Shown here piece after piece: positions 32,847-40,957 of a DNA stretch of 64,000 bases. The notes beneath the pieces are model-generated. The model worked only from the letters and a program-made list of their open reading frames with translations. It searched no databases and was not told the origin of the DNA. Location of the stretch: contig NZ_JAPPUY010000006.1 of NCBI RefSeq assembly GCF_026712245.1, positions 62,001-126,000 of the forward strand, given 5' to 3'. The stretch is from Roseateles hydrophilus (lineage in GTDB: Bacteria; Pseudomonadota; Gammaproteobacteria; Burkholderiales; Burkholderiaceae_C). How positions within the stretch are numbered: the first letter of the stretch is position 1; every line of letters begins with the position of its first letter. The position numbers were made by a program, and so were the translations under genes.

Positions 32847-33021
32847 CGGGTGGACTCCTCGGCAAGGTGTTTGTCCAGTCTATGCACGGTGCCGGCAGTG
32901 CCAGCCTCCCCAGGATGCCAAACGTCTCTTGCACGCCACGGCCGCGTTGGCGTTTTGGGGGACAGGAGCTGCCACAAGGCTCTGTCATGATCCGCGTCCT
33001 GGACCAAGGAGGGTTGCGCGC

Positions 33022-34485
33022 ATGAGGGCATGGATAGCGGCGGGTTGGGCAATGGTGGTGATGACGGCCGCAAGCGCGCAGACGGCCGTGCAGGCAGCGG
33101 CCGAGGCGCCCGCTGCGGTGACGGTGGCCCAGGCGGCGCGCACGCAGCGCGCCACGGCGGCGCCGCCGCGCGCGGCGCAGCCGGCCCGGGCGACGCCGGC
33201 GTCCGCTCCCGCGCCTTCGTCCGCCCTGGCGCCGCTGCCGGCGCCGGTCGACACCGAACCTCCCATCCGTGGCTACGCGGTGCCCATCGGCGGCGCGCTG
33301 AAGGCCGACAACGACGAGGTCTGGCAGCGCATCGTGCAGCTGGCCGGTGGCAAGGGGGCGCGCTTCGTCGTGTTCGGCACGGCCAGCGAGGACCCCGAGG
33401 CCAGCGCCAAGCAGGTGGTGGATCTGCTGCAGCGCCGCGGTGCCGTGGCCGAGGCGCTGCCGGTGGCGCCCAAGTTCCTGTGGGTGGACCTGAACAAGGT
33501 GGTGCGTGACCCCGCGCTGATCGCCAAGGTCAAGGCCGCCAAGGGCATCTTCTTCACCGGCGGCGTGCAGGAGCGCATCGTCGACGTGCTGCAGCCCGGC
33601 GGCCAGAGCACGCCCATGCTGGAGGCCATCTGGGACGTCTACCGCAAGGGCGGCGTCGTGGCCGGCACCTCGGCCGGCGCGGCCATCATGAGCACCATCA
33701 TGTTCCGCGACGCGCCCAGCGTGATGAATGTGCTGAAGGGCCGCTTTGCCGATGGCAAGCAGGTGGACCGCGGCCTGGGCTTCGTCGGACCGCACCTGTT
33801 CGTGGACCAGCACTTCCTGAAGCGCGGCCGCTTCGGCCGCATGATCCCGCTGATGATGGCCAAGGGCTACAAGCTGGGCCTGGGCGTGGACGAGAACACG
33901 GCGGCCATCATCCGCGGCGACGAGATCGAGGTCATCGGCGACCGGGGCTGCCTCATCGTGGACCTGACCGAGGCTGGCAGCGATCCCAGCCTGGGCGCCT
34001 TCAACGTGCAGGGCGCGCGGCTGTCCTACCTGGAGCACGGTGACCGGTACCACATGCGCGCGCGCTCGACGACGCCCTCGGCCCCCAAGCTGCGCGGCGA
34101 GCAGCACGATGCCGAGTCGCCCAGCTTCAAGCCCTATTACACGGACGACGTGTTCCACCTGGACATGCTGGGCGACTCCACCATCTCCAACGCGATGAGC
34201 CGCCTCATCGACAGCGTGCGCAAGGAGGTCAAGGGCCTGGCCTTCGATGTGCTGCCGCGCACCAACGACCCGCTGGCGGAGCTGGGTTTCCTGTTCCGCA
34301 TCTACAAGGGCTCGGACTCGCTGGGCTGGAGCACCGAGGAGTTCGGCGGCGAGCAGTTCACGGTGACCAATCTCTACCTGGACATCAGCCCCGTGCGCCT
34401 GCCCATGCCGCTGTACGGTGGGTGGAGCGGGCCGGCCAAGGCCGCAGCGCCAGCCTCGGCGCCGGCGGGCGGGCCACCTCAGTAG
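33022..34485 (+). CDS. cyanophycinase-family peptidase S51, exported
   Basis: This 487-residue protein has a signal peptide (WIAAGWAMVVMTAASA, cleavage near residue 20) and an Ala/Pro-rich linker to about residue 75, then a full S51 domain. The nucleophile is S217 in GTSAGAA; IFFTGGVQERIVD precedes it and VDQHFLKRGRFGRM with GVDENTAAIIRG follow. Cyanophycinases hydrolyse the storage polymer cyanophycin (poly-Asp with Arg side chains) to beta-Asp-Arg. The export signal suggests attack on polymer outside the cytoplasm, as in extracellular CphE. RBS AAGGAGGG precedes the ATG. It is followed 84 bases later by a paralogue. S51 membership is firm; substrate is inferred. Confidence 0.93.
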   Translation: MRAWIAAGWAMVVMTAASAQTAVQAAAEAPAAVTVAQAARTQRATAAPPRAAQPARATPASAPAPSSALAPLPAPVDTEPPIRGYAVPIGGALKADNDEVWQRIVQLAGGKGARFVVFGTASEDPEASAKQVVDLLQRRGAVAEALPVAPKFLWVDLNKVVRDPALIAKVKAAKGIFFTGGVQERIVDVLQPGGQSTPMLEAIWDVYRKGGVVAGTSAGAAIMSTIMFRDAPSVMNVLKGRFADGKQVDRGLGFVGPHLFVDQHFLKRGRFGRMIPLMMAKGYKLGLGVDENTAAIIRGDEIEVIGDRGCLIVDLTEAGSDPSLGAFNVQGARLSYLEHGDRYHMRARSTTPSAPKLRGEQHDAESPSFKPYYTDDVFHLDMLGDSTISNAMSRLIDSVRKEVKGLAFDVLPRTNDPLAELGFLFRIYKGSDSLGWSTEEFGGEQFTVTNLYLDISPVRLPMPLYGGWSGPAKAAAPASAPAGGPPQ

Positions 34486-34569
34486 CACGCGTTCGCGACG
34501 CCACCGCTGCGGGCTTGACCCATTGCCGGCGCGGGCCGGGCCCTGCCACCATGTCGTTTTGATGAATCT

Positions 34570-35838
34570 GTGCCCGCACGGCTGACGTGCCGGGCCCGCT
34601 TGCTGATCTTGCACACCTCTTCCCAAGCCGGCACGGTCGTCGTCATCGGCGGCGCGCTGCGCGCCGGCAGCGACGCTGTCTGGCAGCGCCTCGTCGACGA
34701 GGCGGGCGGCCCTGGCGCGCCCATCGCCGTGTTTCCGACGGCTGCCTACGAGCCCGAGCGCATCGCCGAGCAAATCGTCGCGGCGTTGGCCCGTTGCGGT
34801 GCGCGGCCCGAGGTCATTCCGGTCGCGCCCCACCTGGCGGGCGTGGACTTGCAGGCGCGCCTGCACGACCCCGCGCTGATCGCCCGCGTGGCCGCCAGCC
34901 GCGCGGTGTTCTTCTCCGGCGGCGCGCAGGAGTACATCGTCGACACCCTGCAGCCGCAGGGCCAGGCCACGCCCATGCTGCAGGCGGTGCAGGCGGTGTT
35001 CGCCGCCGGCGGCGTGGTGGCCGGCACCAGCGCGGGCGCGGCGGTGATGAGCCAGTGGATGTTCCGCGACGCCATGGACAACCTCGCCGTACTGCGGGGG
35101 CGTTGGCGTGCCGGTCAGGAGTACGACCGCGGCCTGGGCCTGCTGCCGCCCGGGCTGCTGGTGGACCAGCACTTCCTGAAGCGCGGCCGTATTGGGCGCA
35201 TGTTGCCGGCGCTGCAGGCGCTGGGCTGCCGGCTCGGGCTGGGCGTGGACGAGGATGCGGCCGTGGTGGTTCGCGGCTCGGTGCTGGAGGTGATCGGCGG
35301 CAGCGGCGCGGTGCTGGTGGACATGGGCGAGGCCACGTGTGACGCCACGTTGCCGGCGTTCAACCTGCGGGGTGCGCGGCTGTCCTACCTGGGGGCCGGG
35401 GACTGCCACGATCTGACCAGCGGCGTCACCACGCCGGCCTCGCGCAAGCGCTGCCAGCCACGCATCGCGCCGCAGGAGTCGCACTTCGCGCCGCGCCTGG
35501 GCAGCGGGCGCTATTTCCTCGACTTCCTTGGCGATGGTTGCCTGCGCGAGGCGCTGGTGCAACTGCTGGACGGCCCGGCGGCGCGCGTCGGCGGGCTGGC
35601 GTTCCGCGCCGACGCGCGGCCCGACGAGCCGCAGGCCGACATCGGCTTCGAGTTCTGGCTTCACCGCGCGCCGGGCCTGGTCGGCTGGCGCGATGGCGGT
35701 GCCGGTGGGGACGACTACACCGTGCTGAACGCCCGGCTGGATGTGATGCCGGTGCGCGTGGCCAGTCCGCTGTTCCAGCCGCTGGGACCCGGCGCTGCGC
35801 CCGTGGTGCAATCGGCCGGACCCTCAACACCCCCCTGA
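34570..35838 (+). CDS. cyanophycinase-family peptidase S51, no signal peptide
   Basis: This 422-residue S51 peptidase is a tandem paralogue of the preceding gene. The nucleophile is S154 in GTSAGAA, with FFSGGAQEYIVDTLQPQGQATPMLQA before it and VDQHFLKRGRIGRM and LGVDEDAAVVVRG after. It starts at a GTG at 34570 (an upstream ATG is out of frame). The N-terminus lacks a credible signal peptide, so it is probably cytosolic and may process imported or endogenous cyanophycin. No cyanophycin synthetase or isoaspartyl dipeptidase gene is in the window. Confidence 0.9.
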   Translation: MPARLTCRARLLILHTSSQAGTVVVIGGALRAGSDAVWQRLVDEAGGPGAPIAVFPTAAYEPERIAEQIVAALARCGARPEVIPVAPHLAGVDLQARLHDPALIARVAASRAVFFSGGAQEYIVDTLQPQGQATPMLQAVQAVFAAGGVVAGTSAGAAVMSQWMFRDAMDNLAVLRGRWRAGQEYDRGLGLLPPGLLVDQHFLKRGRIGRMLPALQALGCRLGLGVDEDAAVVVRGSVLEVIGGSGAVLVDMGEATCDATLPAFNLRGARLSYLGAGDCHDLTSGVTTPASRKRCQPRIAPQESHFAPRLGSGRYFLDFLGDGCLREALVQLLDGPAARVGGLAFRADARPDEPQADIGFEFWLHRAPGLVGWRDGGAGGDDYTVLNARLDVMPVRVASPLFQPLGPGAAPVVQSAGPSTPP

Positions 35839-35855
35839 GGCAAGGAGACAAGCCC

Positions 35856-36269
35856 ATGAAGATCGCCATCTTGGCCACGGCCAGCCTGATGATGGCCGCG
35901 AGCGCGGCGCAGGCCACCGACATCGGCGTGTCGGTGCAGATCGGCCAGCCCGGGTTCTACGGCCGCATCGACATCGGCAGCGCCAGCCCGCCGCCGGTGG
36001 TGGTGCGCGAGCCCGTCTGGGTGCAGCGCCGGCCCATCCATGTGGAGCCCGTCTACATGCGCATCCCGCCGGGCCACCAGAAGAACTGGGCCAAGCACTG
36101 CGCCCGCTACAACGCCTGCGGCACGCCGGTCTATTTCGTGCGTGAGGACTGGTACCAGGAGCGCTACGAGCGTCCGCAGCACGAGCGTGGTGCAGGCGAC
36201 GGCCATGACAAGGGCAAGCACGGCAAGGGCCATGGCAACGGCCACGGCAAAGGCAAGGATCGCGATTGA
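35856..36269 (+). CDS. exported hypothetical protein with a His/Lys/Gly-rich tail
   Basis: This 137-residue protein has a signal peptide (IAILATASLMMAASAAQA, cleavage near residue 20), a conserved GQPGFYGRIDIG segment, a Pro/Val-rich stretch, and a central region with a likely disulfide pair (HCARYNACG). It ends in about 25 residues made almost wholly of Gly, His, Lys and Asp (GHDKGKHGKGHGNGHGKGK). The same small-protein pattern is widespread in Burkholderiales without known function. The tail could bind metal or anionic polymers. RBS AAGGAG is 9 bases before the ATG, and it begins 17 bases after the second S51 gene, so it may be co-transcribed. Confidence 0.85.
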   Translation: MKIAILATASLMMAASAAQATDIGVSVQIGQPGFYGRIDIGSASPPPVVVREPVWVQRRPIHVEPVYMRIPPGHQKNWAKHCARYNACGTPVYFVREDWYQERYERPQHERGAGDGHDKGKHGKGHGNGHGKGKDRD

Positions 36270-36288
36270 GCGCGGCCACAATCGTGGC

Positions 36289-36792
36289 ATGAGCGATCAC
36301 GATCCCCGCCCCGAAGGTTTCCAGCGTGTCGGCGCCGCGCTGGCAGCGCTGCAGCACCCGCACTCGCCGCTGTGGCTGGACGTCGCCGCGCGCACGGCGC
36401 AGGAGGCGGCTGACGCGCTTGGCGTGACGCTGGGGCAGATTGCCAAGTCCGTGGTGTTCCGGCGCAAGTCGGACGACGGCGCGGTGCTCGTCGTCACCTC
36501 GGGCGACAAGCGCGTGGACGAGGCCAAGCTGAAGTCGCACACCGGCGCACTGGGGCGGGCCGATGCCGAGTTCGTCAAGGCGCGCACGGGCTTCTCCATC
36601 GGCGGGGTCTCGCCGGCGGGTTTCGCGCCGGTCGACGGCGGTGCGCCGCCGCAGCTATTCATCGACCGCGAGTTGTTCCGCTTCGATATCGTCTGGGCGG
36701 CTGCCGGCCACCCGAACGGCGTGTTCAAGCTGACGCCGGACGAGCTGGCGCGCATCACCGGCGCGCCGGTGATCGACGTTGTTCAGGCGTGA
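36289..36792 (+). CDS. YbaK/EbsC family aminoacyl-tRNA deacylase-like protein
   Basis: This 167-residue protein has the YbaK/ProX editing-domain fold that hydrolyses mischarged aminoacyl-tRNAs such as Cys-tRNA(Pro) or Ala-tRNA(Pro). Typical features are LGVTLGQIAKSVVFRRKSDDGAVLVVTSGDKRVD, and the substrate-loop GGVSPAGF near residue 108. The ATG at 36289 gives the usual N-terminus; the GTG of the next gene overlaps its stop. Which error it corrects cannot be told from sequence alone. Confidence 0.92.
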   Translation: MSDHDPRPEGFQRVGAALAALQHPHSPLWLDVAARTAQEAADALGVTLGQIAKSVVFRRKSDDGAVLVVTSGDKRVDEAKLKSHTGALGRADAEFVKARTGFSIGGVSPAGFAPVDGGAPPQLFIDRELFRFDIVWAAAGHPNGVFKLTPDELARITGAPVIDVVQA

Positions 36793-37016
36793 CGCCGCTG
36801 CCCGCTTCGCCCTGCGTGCGCCTGTGCCGCATGGATGAGGCCAGCGGCTGGTGCCGCGGCTGCGCGCGCCGCCTCGACGAGATCGCCGGCTGGGGCAGCG
36901 CACCGGCGCAGCGCCAGCGCGAGGTGCTGGCGCTGCTGCCAGCGCGCCGCGCGGCCTTGCAGCGCGACGGCCTGTGGCTGGGCCCTGAAACCCTCACCGA
37001 GGAGCACCTCCCATGA
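36789..37016 (+). CDS. DUF1289 domain protein
   Basis: This 75-residue protein matches DUF1289: four conserved Cys arranged as SPCVRLC and GWCRGCARRLDEIAGW, likely binding a metal ion or cluster. Function is unknown; such genes often sit beside metabolic isomerases or tRNA-editing genes in proteobacteria. Starts at GTG 36789, overlapping the YbaK stop, and its TGA overlaps the next ATG, so the three genes are coupled. Confidence 0.92.
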   Translation: MTPLPASPCVRLCRMDEASGWCRGCARRLDEIAGWGSAPAQRQREVLALLPARRAALQRDGLWLGPETLTEEHLP

Positions 37017-37672
37017 AGCGGCTCACGTTCTATTTCGACCCTCTCTCGCCCTACGCGGCGCTGGGCTTCGAGGCCTTGCCCGAGGCATTGGCCGGGCACA
37101 GCGTGGAGGTGGTGTACCGGCCCATCCTGCTGGCGGCGCTGCTGCATGCGCTGGGCCAAAAGGGGCCGGCCGAGATCGAGGCCAAGCGGCGCTGGACCTT
37201 CCGCCAGGTGGCCTGGCTGGCGCACCGCCAGGGCGTGGTGCTGGACGCGCCCGCCCAGCACCCGTTCAACCCGCTGCCGCTGCTGCGCCTGGCCTGGGCC
37301 TGCGCCGCGCCTGCGGGCCAGCCGGGCGACACGCCGGGGCGCTGGGTGGTGGAGCAGCTGTTCCACCATGTCTGGCGTGGCGGCGGTGCCGATGCGAACG
37401 AGCCGGCGCGGTTGGCCGCCTTGACGCAACACCTGGCCCCGGGCCAGGACCCCGGCAGCGAGGCCGTCAAGCAGCGGTTGCGCAGCGAGACCGAGGCGGC
37501 GCTGGCGCTGGGGGTGTTCGGCGTGCCCACCATCGAGCTGGACGGGCGGCTGTTCTGGGGCCAGGACGCGCTGCCCATGTTGCGTGCCGCGCTGGACGAC
37601 GACCCGTGGTTTCGCAGCGGGGCCTGGGAGTCGGCCGCGCAGCCCCGCCCGGGCCTCACGCGGCGTCATTGA
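37013..37672 (+). CDS. 2-hydroxychromene-2-carboxylate isomerase family protein (DsbA/kappa-GST fold)
   Basis: This 219-residue protein belongs to the DsbA-like/NahD family, in which a glutathione-dependent isomerase of naphthalene catabolism and kappa-class GSTs are found. The N-terminal FYFDPLSPYAALGFEAL contains SPY in place of a CxxC redox motif, as in NahD. The C-terminal ALALGVFGVPTIELDGRLFWGQDAL carries the cis-Pro loop. No other aromatic-degradation genes are present, so the physiological substrate is unknown. Last gene of the ybaK-DUF1289 cluster. Confidence 0.9.
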   Translation: MKRLTFYFDPLSPYAALGFEALPEALAGHSVEVVYRPILLAALLHALGQKGPAEIEAKRRWTFRQVAWLAHRQGVVLDAPAQHPFNPLPLLRLAWACAAPAGQPGDTPGRWVVEQLFHHVWRGGGADANEPARLAALTQHLAPGQDPGSEAVKQRLRSETEAALALGVFGVPTIELDGRLFWGQDALPMLRAALDDDPWFRSGAWESAAQPRPGLTRRH

Positions 37673-37856
37673 GCGGCTCGGGATTTACCCGCGAGGCCCT
37701 GCTGATCCCGCATTGAGAAATGTTTCATCCGGGTTGCTGCGGGGTTTGTCAGCCTCGATTCAGACTGGCGTCAGAACACGGTCAGAGGCAGCCTGAATAG
37801 TCCGGCCGCAAGGGAAGCTCCGTTGTGGAGCGCCCCGACAACAGACGGAGACTTTC

Positions 37857-39530
37857 ATGGCAACTGCAGCAGCCGCGGCGCCGATGACCAAAGAGGAGAA
37901 GAAGGTCATCTTCGCGTCCTCCCTCGGTACGGTGTTCGAGTGGTACGACTTCTATCTCTACGGTTCGCTCGCGGCCATCATCGCGAAGCAGTTCTTCGCG
38001 GGCCTGGATCCGAGCGCGGCGTTCATCGCCTCGCTGATGGCGTTCGCTGCCGGCTTCATCGTGCGTCCGTTCGGCGCGCTGGTGTTCGGCCGGCTGGGCG
38101 ACATGATCGGCCGCAAGTACACCTTCCTGGTCACCATCCTGATCATGGGCCTGTCGACCTTCATCGTCGGCGTGCTGCCCACCTACGCCACCATCGGTGC
38201 TGCGGCGCCGGTGATCCTGATCATCCTGCGTCTGCTGCAAGGCCTGGCGCTGGGCGGTGAGTACGGCGGCGCGGCCACCTACGTGGCCGAGCACGCACCG
38301 CACGGCAAGCGCGGCGCCTACACCTCGTGGATCCAGACCACGGCGACCCTGGGCCTGTTCCTGTCGCTGATGGTGATCCTGGGCGTGCGCACCACGCTGG
38401 GCGAAAAGGACTTCGCTGATTGGGGCTGGCGCATTCCCTTCATCGTCTCCATCCTGCTGCTGGCCATCAGCGTCTGGATCCGCCTGGCGATGAATGAGTC
38501 CCCCGCCTTCCAGAAGATGAAGGCCGAGGGCAAGACCTCCAAGGCACCGCTGTCCGAGTCCTTCGGCCAGTGGAAGAACCTGAAGATCGTGCTGCTGGCG
38601 CTGTTCGGCCTGGTTGCCGGTCAGGGCGTGGTCTGGTACACGGGCCAGTTCTACGCGCTGTTCTTCCTGACGTCGGTGCTGAAGGTGGACGCGTCCAACG
38701 CCAACATCTGGATCGCGATCTCGCTGATCCTGGGCACGCCGTTCTTCGTCCTCTTCGGCACGCTGTCGGACAAGATCGGCCGCAAGCCCATCATCATGGC
38801 TGGCTTGCTGCTGGCGGCTGTCACCTACTTCCCGCTGTTCAACGCGCTGACCAAGGCCGCCAACCCGGACCTGGCCAAGGCCCAGGAGACCCAGAAGGTC
38901 ATCCTGACGACGAACATGGCCAGCTGCTCCTTCCAGGGCAGCCCGCTGGCACGCCCGGTGGACTTCACCAGCGCTTGCGACATCGCCAAGCGTGCACTGG
39001 CCCAATCGTCGGCCAGCTCCGAAACCGTTGAAGCCGCCCCTGGCGCGCCGACCACGGTCAAGGTGGGTGACAAGGAAATCGCCGTCCCGACCGCGACGCG
39101 CCTGACCGAGCACAAGTTCGACGAAGCCAGCACCAAGGCCATCGCCGCGTTCACGAAGGAACTCGGCGACGCGATGAAGGCCGCCGGCTACCCGGCCAAG
39201 GCTGACCTGTCCAAGGCCAACGTGCCGATGGTCATTGCCATCCTGTTCGTGCTGGTGGTCTACGTGACCATGGTGTACGGCCCCATCGCCGCCATGCTGG
39301 TGGAGATGTTCCCGACCCGCATCCGCTACACCTCGATGAGCCTGCCGTACCACATCGGCAACGGCTGGTTCGGCGGTCTGCTGCCGTCCATCACGTTCGC
39401 GATGGTGGCGCAGAACGGCAACATCTACCACGGCCTGTGGTACCCGATCGTCATCGCGCTGATGAGCCTGGTGATCGGTCTGCTGTTCGTGCGCGAGACC
39501 AAGGACGTGGACATCTACGCCAAGGACTGA
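37857..39530 (+). CDS. MFS transporter, metabolite:H+ symporter (MHS) type with a large extra loop domain
   Basis: This 557-residue 12-helix permease is typical of MHS transporters (ShiA, ProP, KgtP): SLGTVFEWYDFYLYGSLA at the N-terminus, GRLGDMIGRKYTFL, RLLQGLALGGEYGGAATYVAEHAP and LSDKIGRKPIIM. It is about 110 residues longer than usual because of an insertion at roughly residues 330-455 after helix 8, facing the periplasm, with Cys357 and Cys374 that could pair. Substrate is unknown; MHS members carry organic acids or osmolytes. RBS ACGGAG precedes the ATG. A 184-base spacer separates it from the upstream cluster and a strong terminator follows. Confidence 0.92.
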   Translation: MATAAAAAPMTKEEKKVIFASSLGTVFEWYDFYLYGSLAAIIAKQFFAGLDPSAAFIASLMAFAAGFIVRPFGALVFGRLGDMIGRKYTFLVTILIMGLSTFIVGVLPTYATIGAAAPVILIILRLLQGLALGGEYGGAATYVAEHAPHGKRGAYTSWIQTTATLGLFLSLMVILGVRTTLGEKDFADWGWRIPFIVSILLLAISVWIRLAMNESPAFQKMKAEGKTSKAPLSESFGQWKNLKIVLLALFGLVAGQGVVWYTGQFYALFFLTSVLKVDASNANIWIAISLILGTPFFVLFGTLSDKIGRKPIIMAGLLLAAVTYFPLFNALTKAANPDLAKAQETQKVILTTNMASCSFQGSPLARPVDFTSACDIAKRALAQSSASSETVEAAPGAPTTVKVGDKEIAVPTATRLTEHKFDEASTKAIAAFTKELGDAMKAAGYPAKADLSKANVPMVIAILFVLVVYVTMVYGPIAAMLVEMFPTRIRYTSMSLPYHIGNGWFGGLLPSITFAMVAQNGNIYHGLWYPIVIALMSLVIGLLFVRETKDVDIYAKD

Positions 39531-39581
39531 TGCCCGACGCGCTGTGACGCTGCCGCTGTGCAGCGTTGCACACGTTGATCG

Positions 39582-39606
39582 AAGGCCGGCACCCGCCGGC
39601 CTTTTT
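39582..39606 (+). terminator. rho-independent terminator after the MHS transporter
   Basis: AAGGCCGGC-accc-GCCGGCCTT (39582-39603) followed by TTTTT (39602-39606), 51 bases after the transporter stop and 52 bases before the lacI-type gene. Confidence 0.9.
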
Positions 39607-39658
39607 CATTGGGTTGCTCCGGTTGTCGATTGCCGGCGGCCCTGCGACGATTCTAGGG

Positions 39659-40717
39659 ATGACCAAGTCCAAAGAAACGTCGGAGCCTGCGGGCGGCGAG
39701 CAGCGTCGCCTGCAGATGGTGGACATTGCGCGCCTGGCGGGCGTGTCCGTGTCGACGGTGTCGCGTGCGTTGAACGGCAGCGAGCTCGTCAACGCCGAGA
39801 CCCGCCAGCGGGTGGCTGAGCTCGCCCGCTCGCTGAACTACTCCATCAATTTCGGCGCGCGCAATCTGCGCTTGCAGGAGAACAAGACGGTGGCTGTGGT
39901 GGTGCCGTACGACGCCCGCTCGCGCCAGCACATCTCGGACCCGTTCTTCCTGTCCATCGTCGGCGCCATCGCCGATGCGCTGACCGACCGCGGCTACGAC
40001 ATGCTGCTGTCCCGCGTCGATGCCGAGCGGCTGGATCAGGCGGCGCACTGGGTGGATTCCGGCAAGGCCATCGGCGTCATCCTGATCGGCCAGTGGCGCC
40101 AGCATGACCAGCTCAACGACATGGCGGCCCGCAAGCTGCCGCTGGTGGTCTGGGGCGGGGAGATGCCCCAGCAGCTGTATGCCAGCGTGGGCGGTGACAA
40201 CGTGCTGGGCGGCACACTGGCGACGCGGCATCTATTGCAGCTGGGCCGTCGGCGCATCGCGTTCTTTGGCGATGCCAAGCTGCCGGAGGTGTGGCTGCGC
40301 CGGCAGGGCTACGCGCAGGCCTTGCGCGAGGCAGGGGTGGAGGTGGACGCAGCGCTGGAGCTGGCAGCGCCGTTCGAGCCTGGCGTGGCCACGGAGATCG
40401 TGCGCCAGTTCTGCCAGGTGCGGCGCGACTTTGACGCGGTGTTCTGCTGCAGTGACGTGCTGGCCCTGCTGGCCACGCAGGCCTTGCGGGCGGTCGGGCG
40501 CAGCGTGCCCGCCGATGTGGCCGTCGTGGGCTACGACGACATGCCGCTGGCCGCCTACTGCGACCCGCCGCTGACCACCGTGCACCAGCCAGTGGCGGAA
40601 GCGGGTGTGGCTTTGGTGGAGGCGCTGCTGGCGCAGCTTGCCGGCGAGCGGCCCGCGCTGCGCACCATGCCGGTCTACCTGATGCGGCGCGCGAGCGCGC
40701 CCGACGCTGCCGCCTGA
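39659..40717 (+). CDS. LacI family regulator of the sucrose locus
   Basis: This 352-residue repressor has a LacI helix-turn-helix at about residues 23-70 (MVDIARLAGVSVSTVSRALNGSELVNAETRQRV) and a periplasmic-binding-type effector domain after it (VVPYDARSRQH, FFGDAKLPEVW, DVAVVGYDDMPLAAYCDPPLTTVHQP). The ATG at 39659 is the first with a normal N-terminal tail. Two LacI-type operators lie 52-131 bases downstream, at the promoter of the TonB receptor operon. By position it should repress that operon until the inducer, probably sucrose or a derivative, appears. Confidence 0.94.
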   Translation: MTKSKETSEPAGGEQRRLQMVDIARLAGVSVSTVSRALNGSELVNAETRQRVAELARSLNYSINFGARNLRLQENKTVAVVVPYDARSRQHISDPFFLSIVGAIADALTDRGYDMLLSRVDAERLDQAAHWVDSGKAIGVILIGQWRQHDQLNDMAARKLPLVVWGGEMPQQLYASVGGDNVLGGTLATRHLLQLGRRRIAFFGDAKLPEVWLRRQGYAQALREAGVEVDAALELAAPFEPGVATEIVRQFCQVRRDFDAVFCCSDVLALLATQALRAVGRSVPADVAVVGYDDMPLAAYCDPPLTTVHQPVAEAGVALVEALLAQLAGERPALRTMPVYLMRRASAPDAAA

Positions 40718-40768
40718 GCGACTCCGCCCGTTGGGCTGGTGATGTGCCTCGGTGCGGCGCACTTGGCA

Positions 40769-40780
40769 ACAAACGTTTGT
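40769..40780. promoter_or_regulatory. LacI-type operator O1 of the sucrose operon
   Basis: ACAAACGTTTGT is a perfect 12-bp palindrome with the AAACGTTT core characteristic of LacI-family operators. It sits just upstream of the candidate -35 hexamer, 189 bases before the receptor ATG. Confidence 0.7.
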
Positions 40781-40791
40781 AGTTCGTCGGA

Positions 40792-40820
40792 TTGCAAATT
40801 TCAATGCTTCCTTGAATAGT
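40792..40820 (+). promoter_or_regulatory. candidate promoter of the sucrose operon
   Basis: TTGCAA (40792-40797) and AATAGT (40815-40820) are separated by 17 bases and match the sigma-70 consensus at four of six positions each. The pair lies between the two LacI-type operators. Confidence 0.5.
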
Positions 40821-40834
40821 GGTTTCCACCATGA

Positions 40835-40848
40835 TGCAATCGTTTGCA
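40835..40848. promoter_or_regulatory. LacI-type operator O2 of the sucrose operon
   Basis: TGCAATCGTTTGCA has perfect TGCAA/TTGCA half-sites around an AATCGTTT core. It begins about 15 bases after the candidate -10, so a bound repressor would block transcription initiation. Its centre is about 66 bp from that of O1, compatible with DNA looping. Confidence 0.65.
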
Positions 40849-40957
40849 AAGCGATTGTGTCGAGCGCAGAATCTCGGCACGGATTGACCGTGCCGCGCTG
40901 TGCGCGGTCCGCCGCGCCCCGCAGAGGGCGATCCAATGCCGACAACCAGGAGACAAC

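Noticed and set aside
32918-32958. CCAAACG ... CGTTTTGG inverted repeat between the receptor and S51 genes
   Set aside because: The arms are unequal and far apart, with a bulged intervening stem; too weak to call an operator without comparative data.
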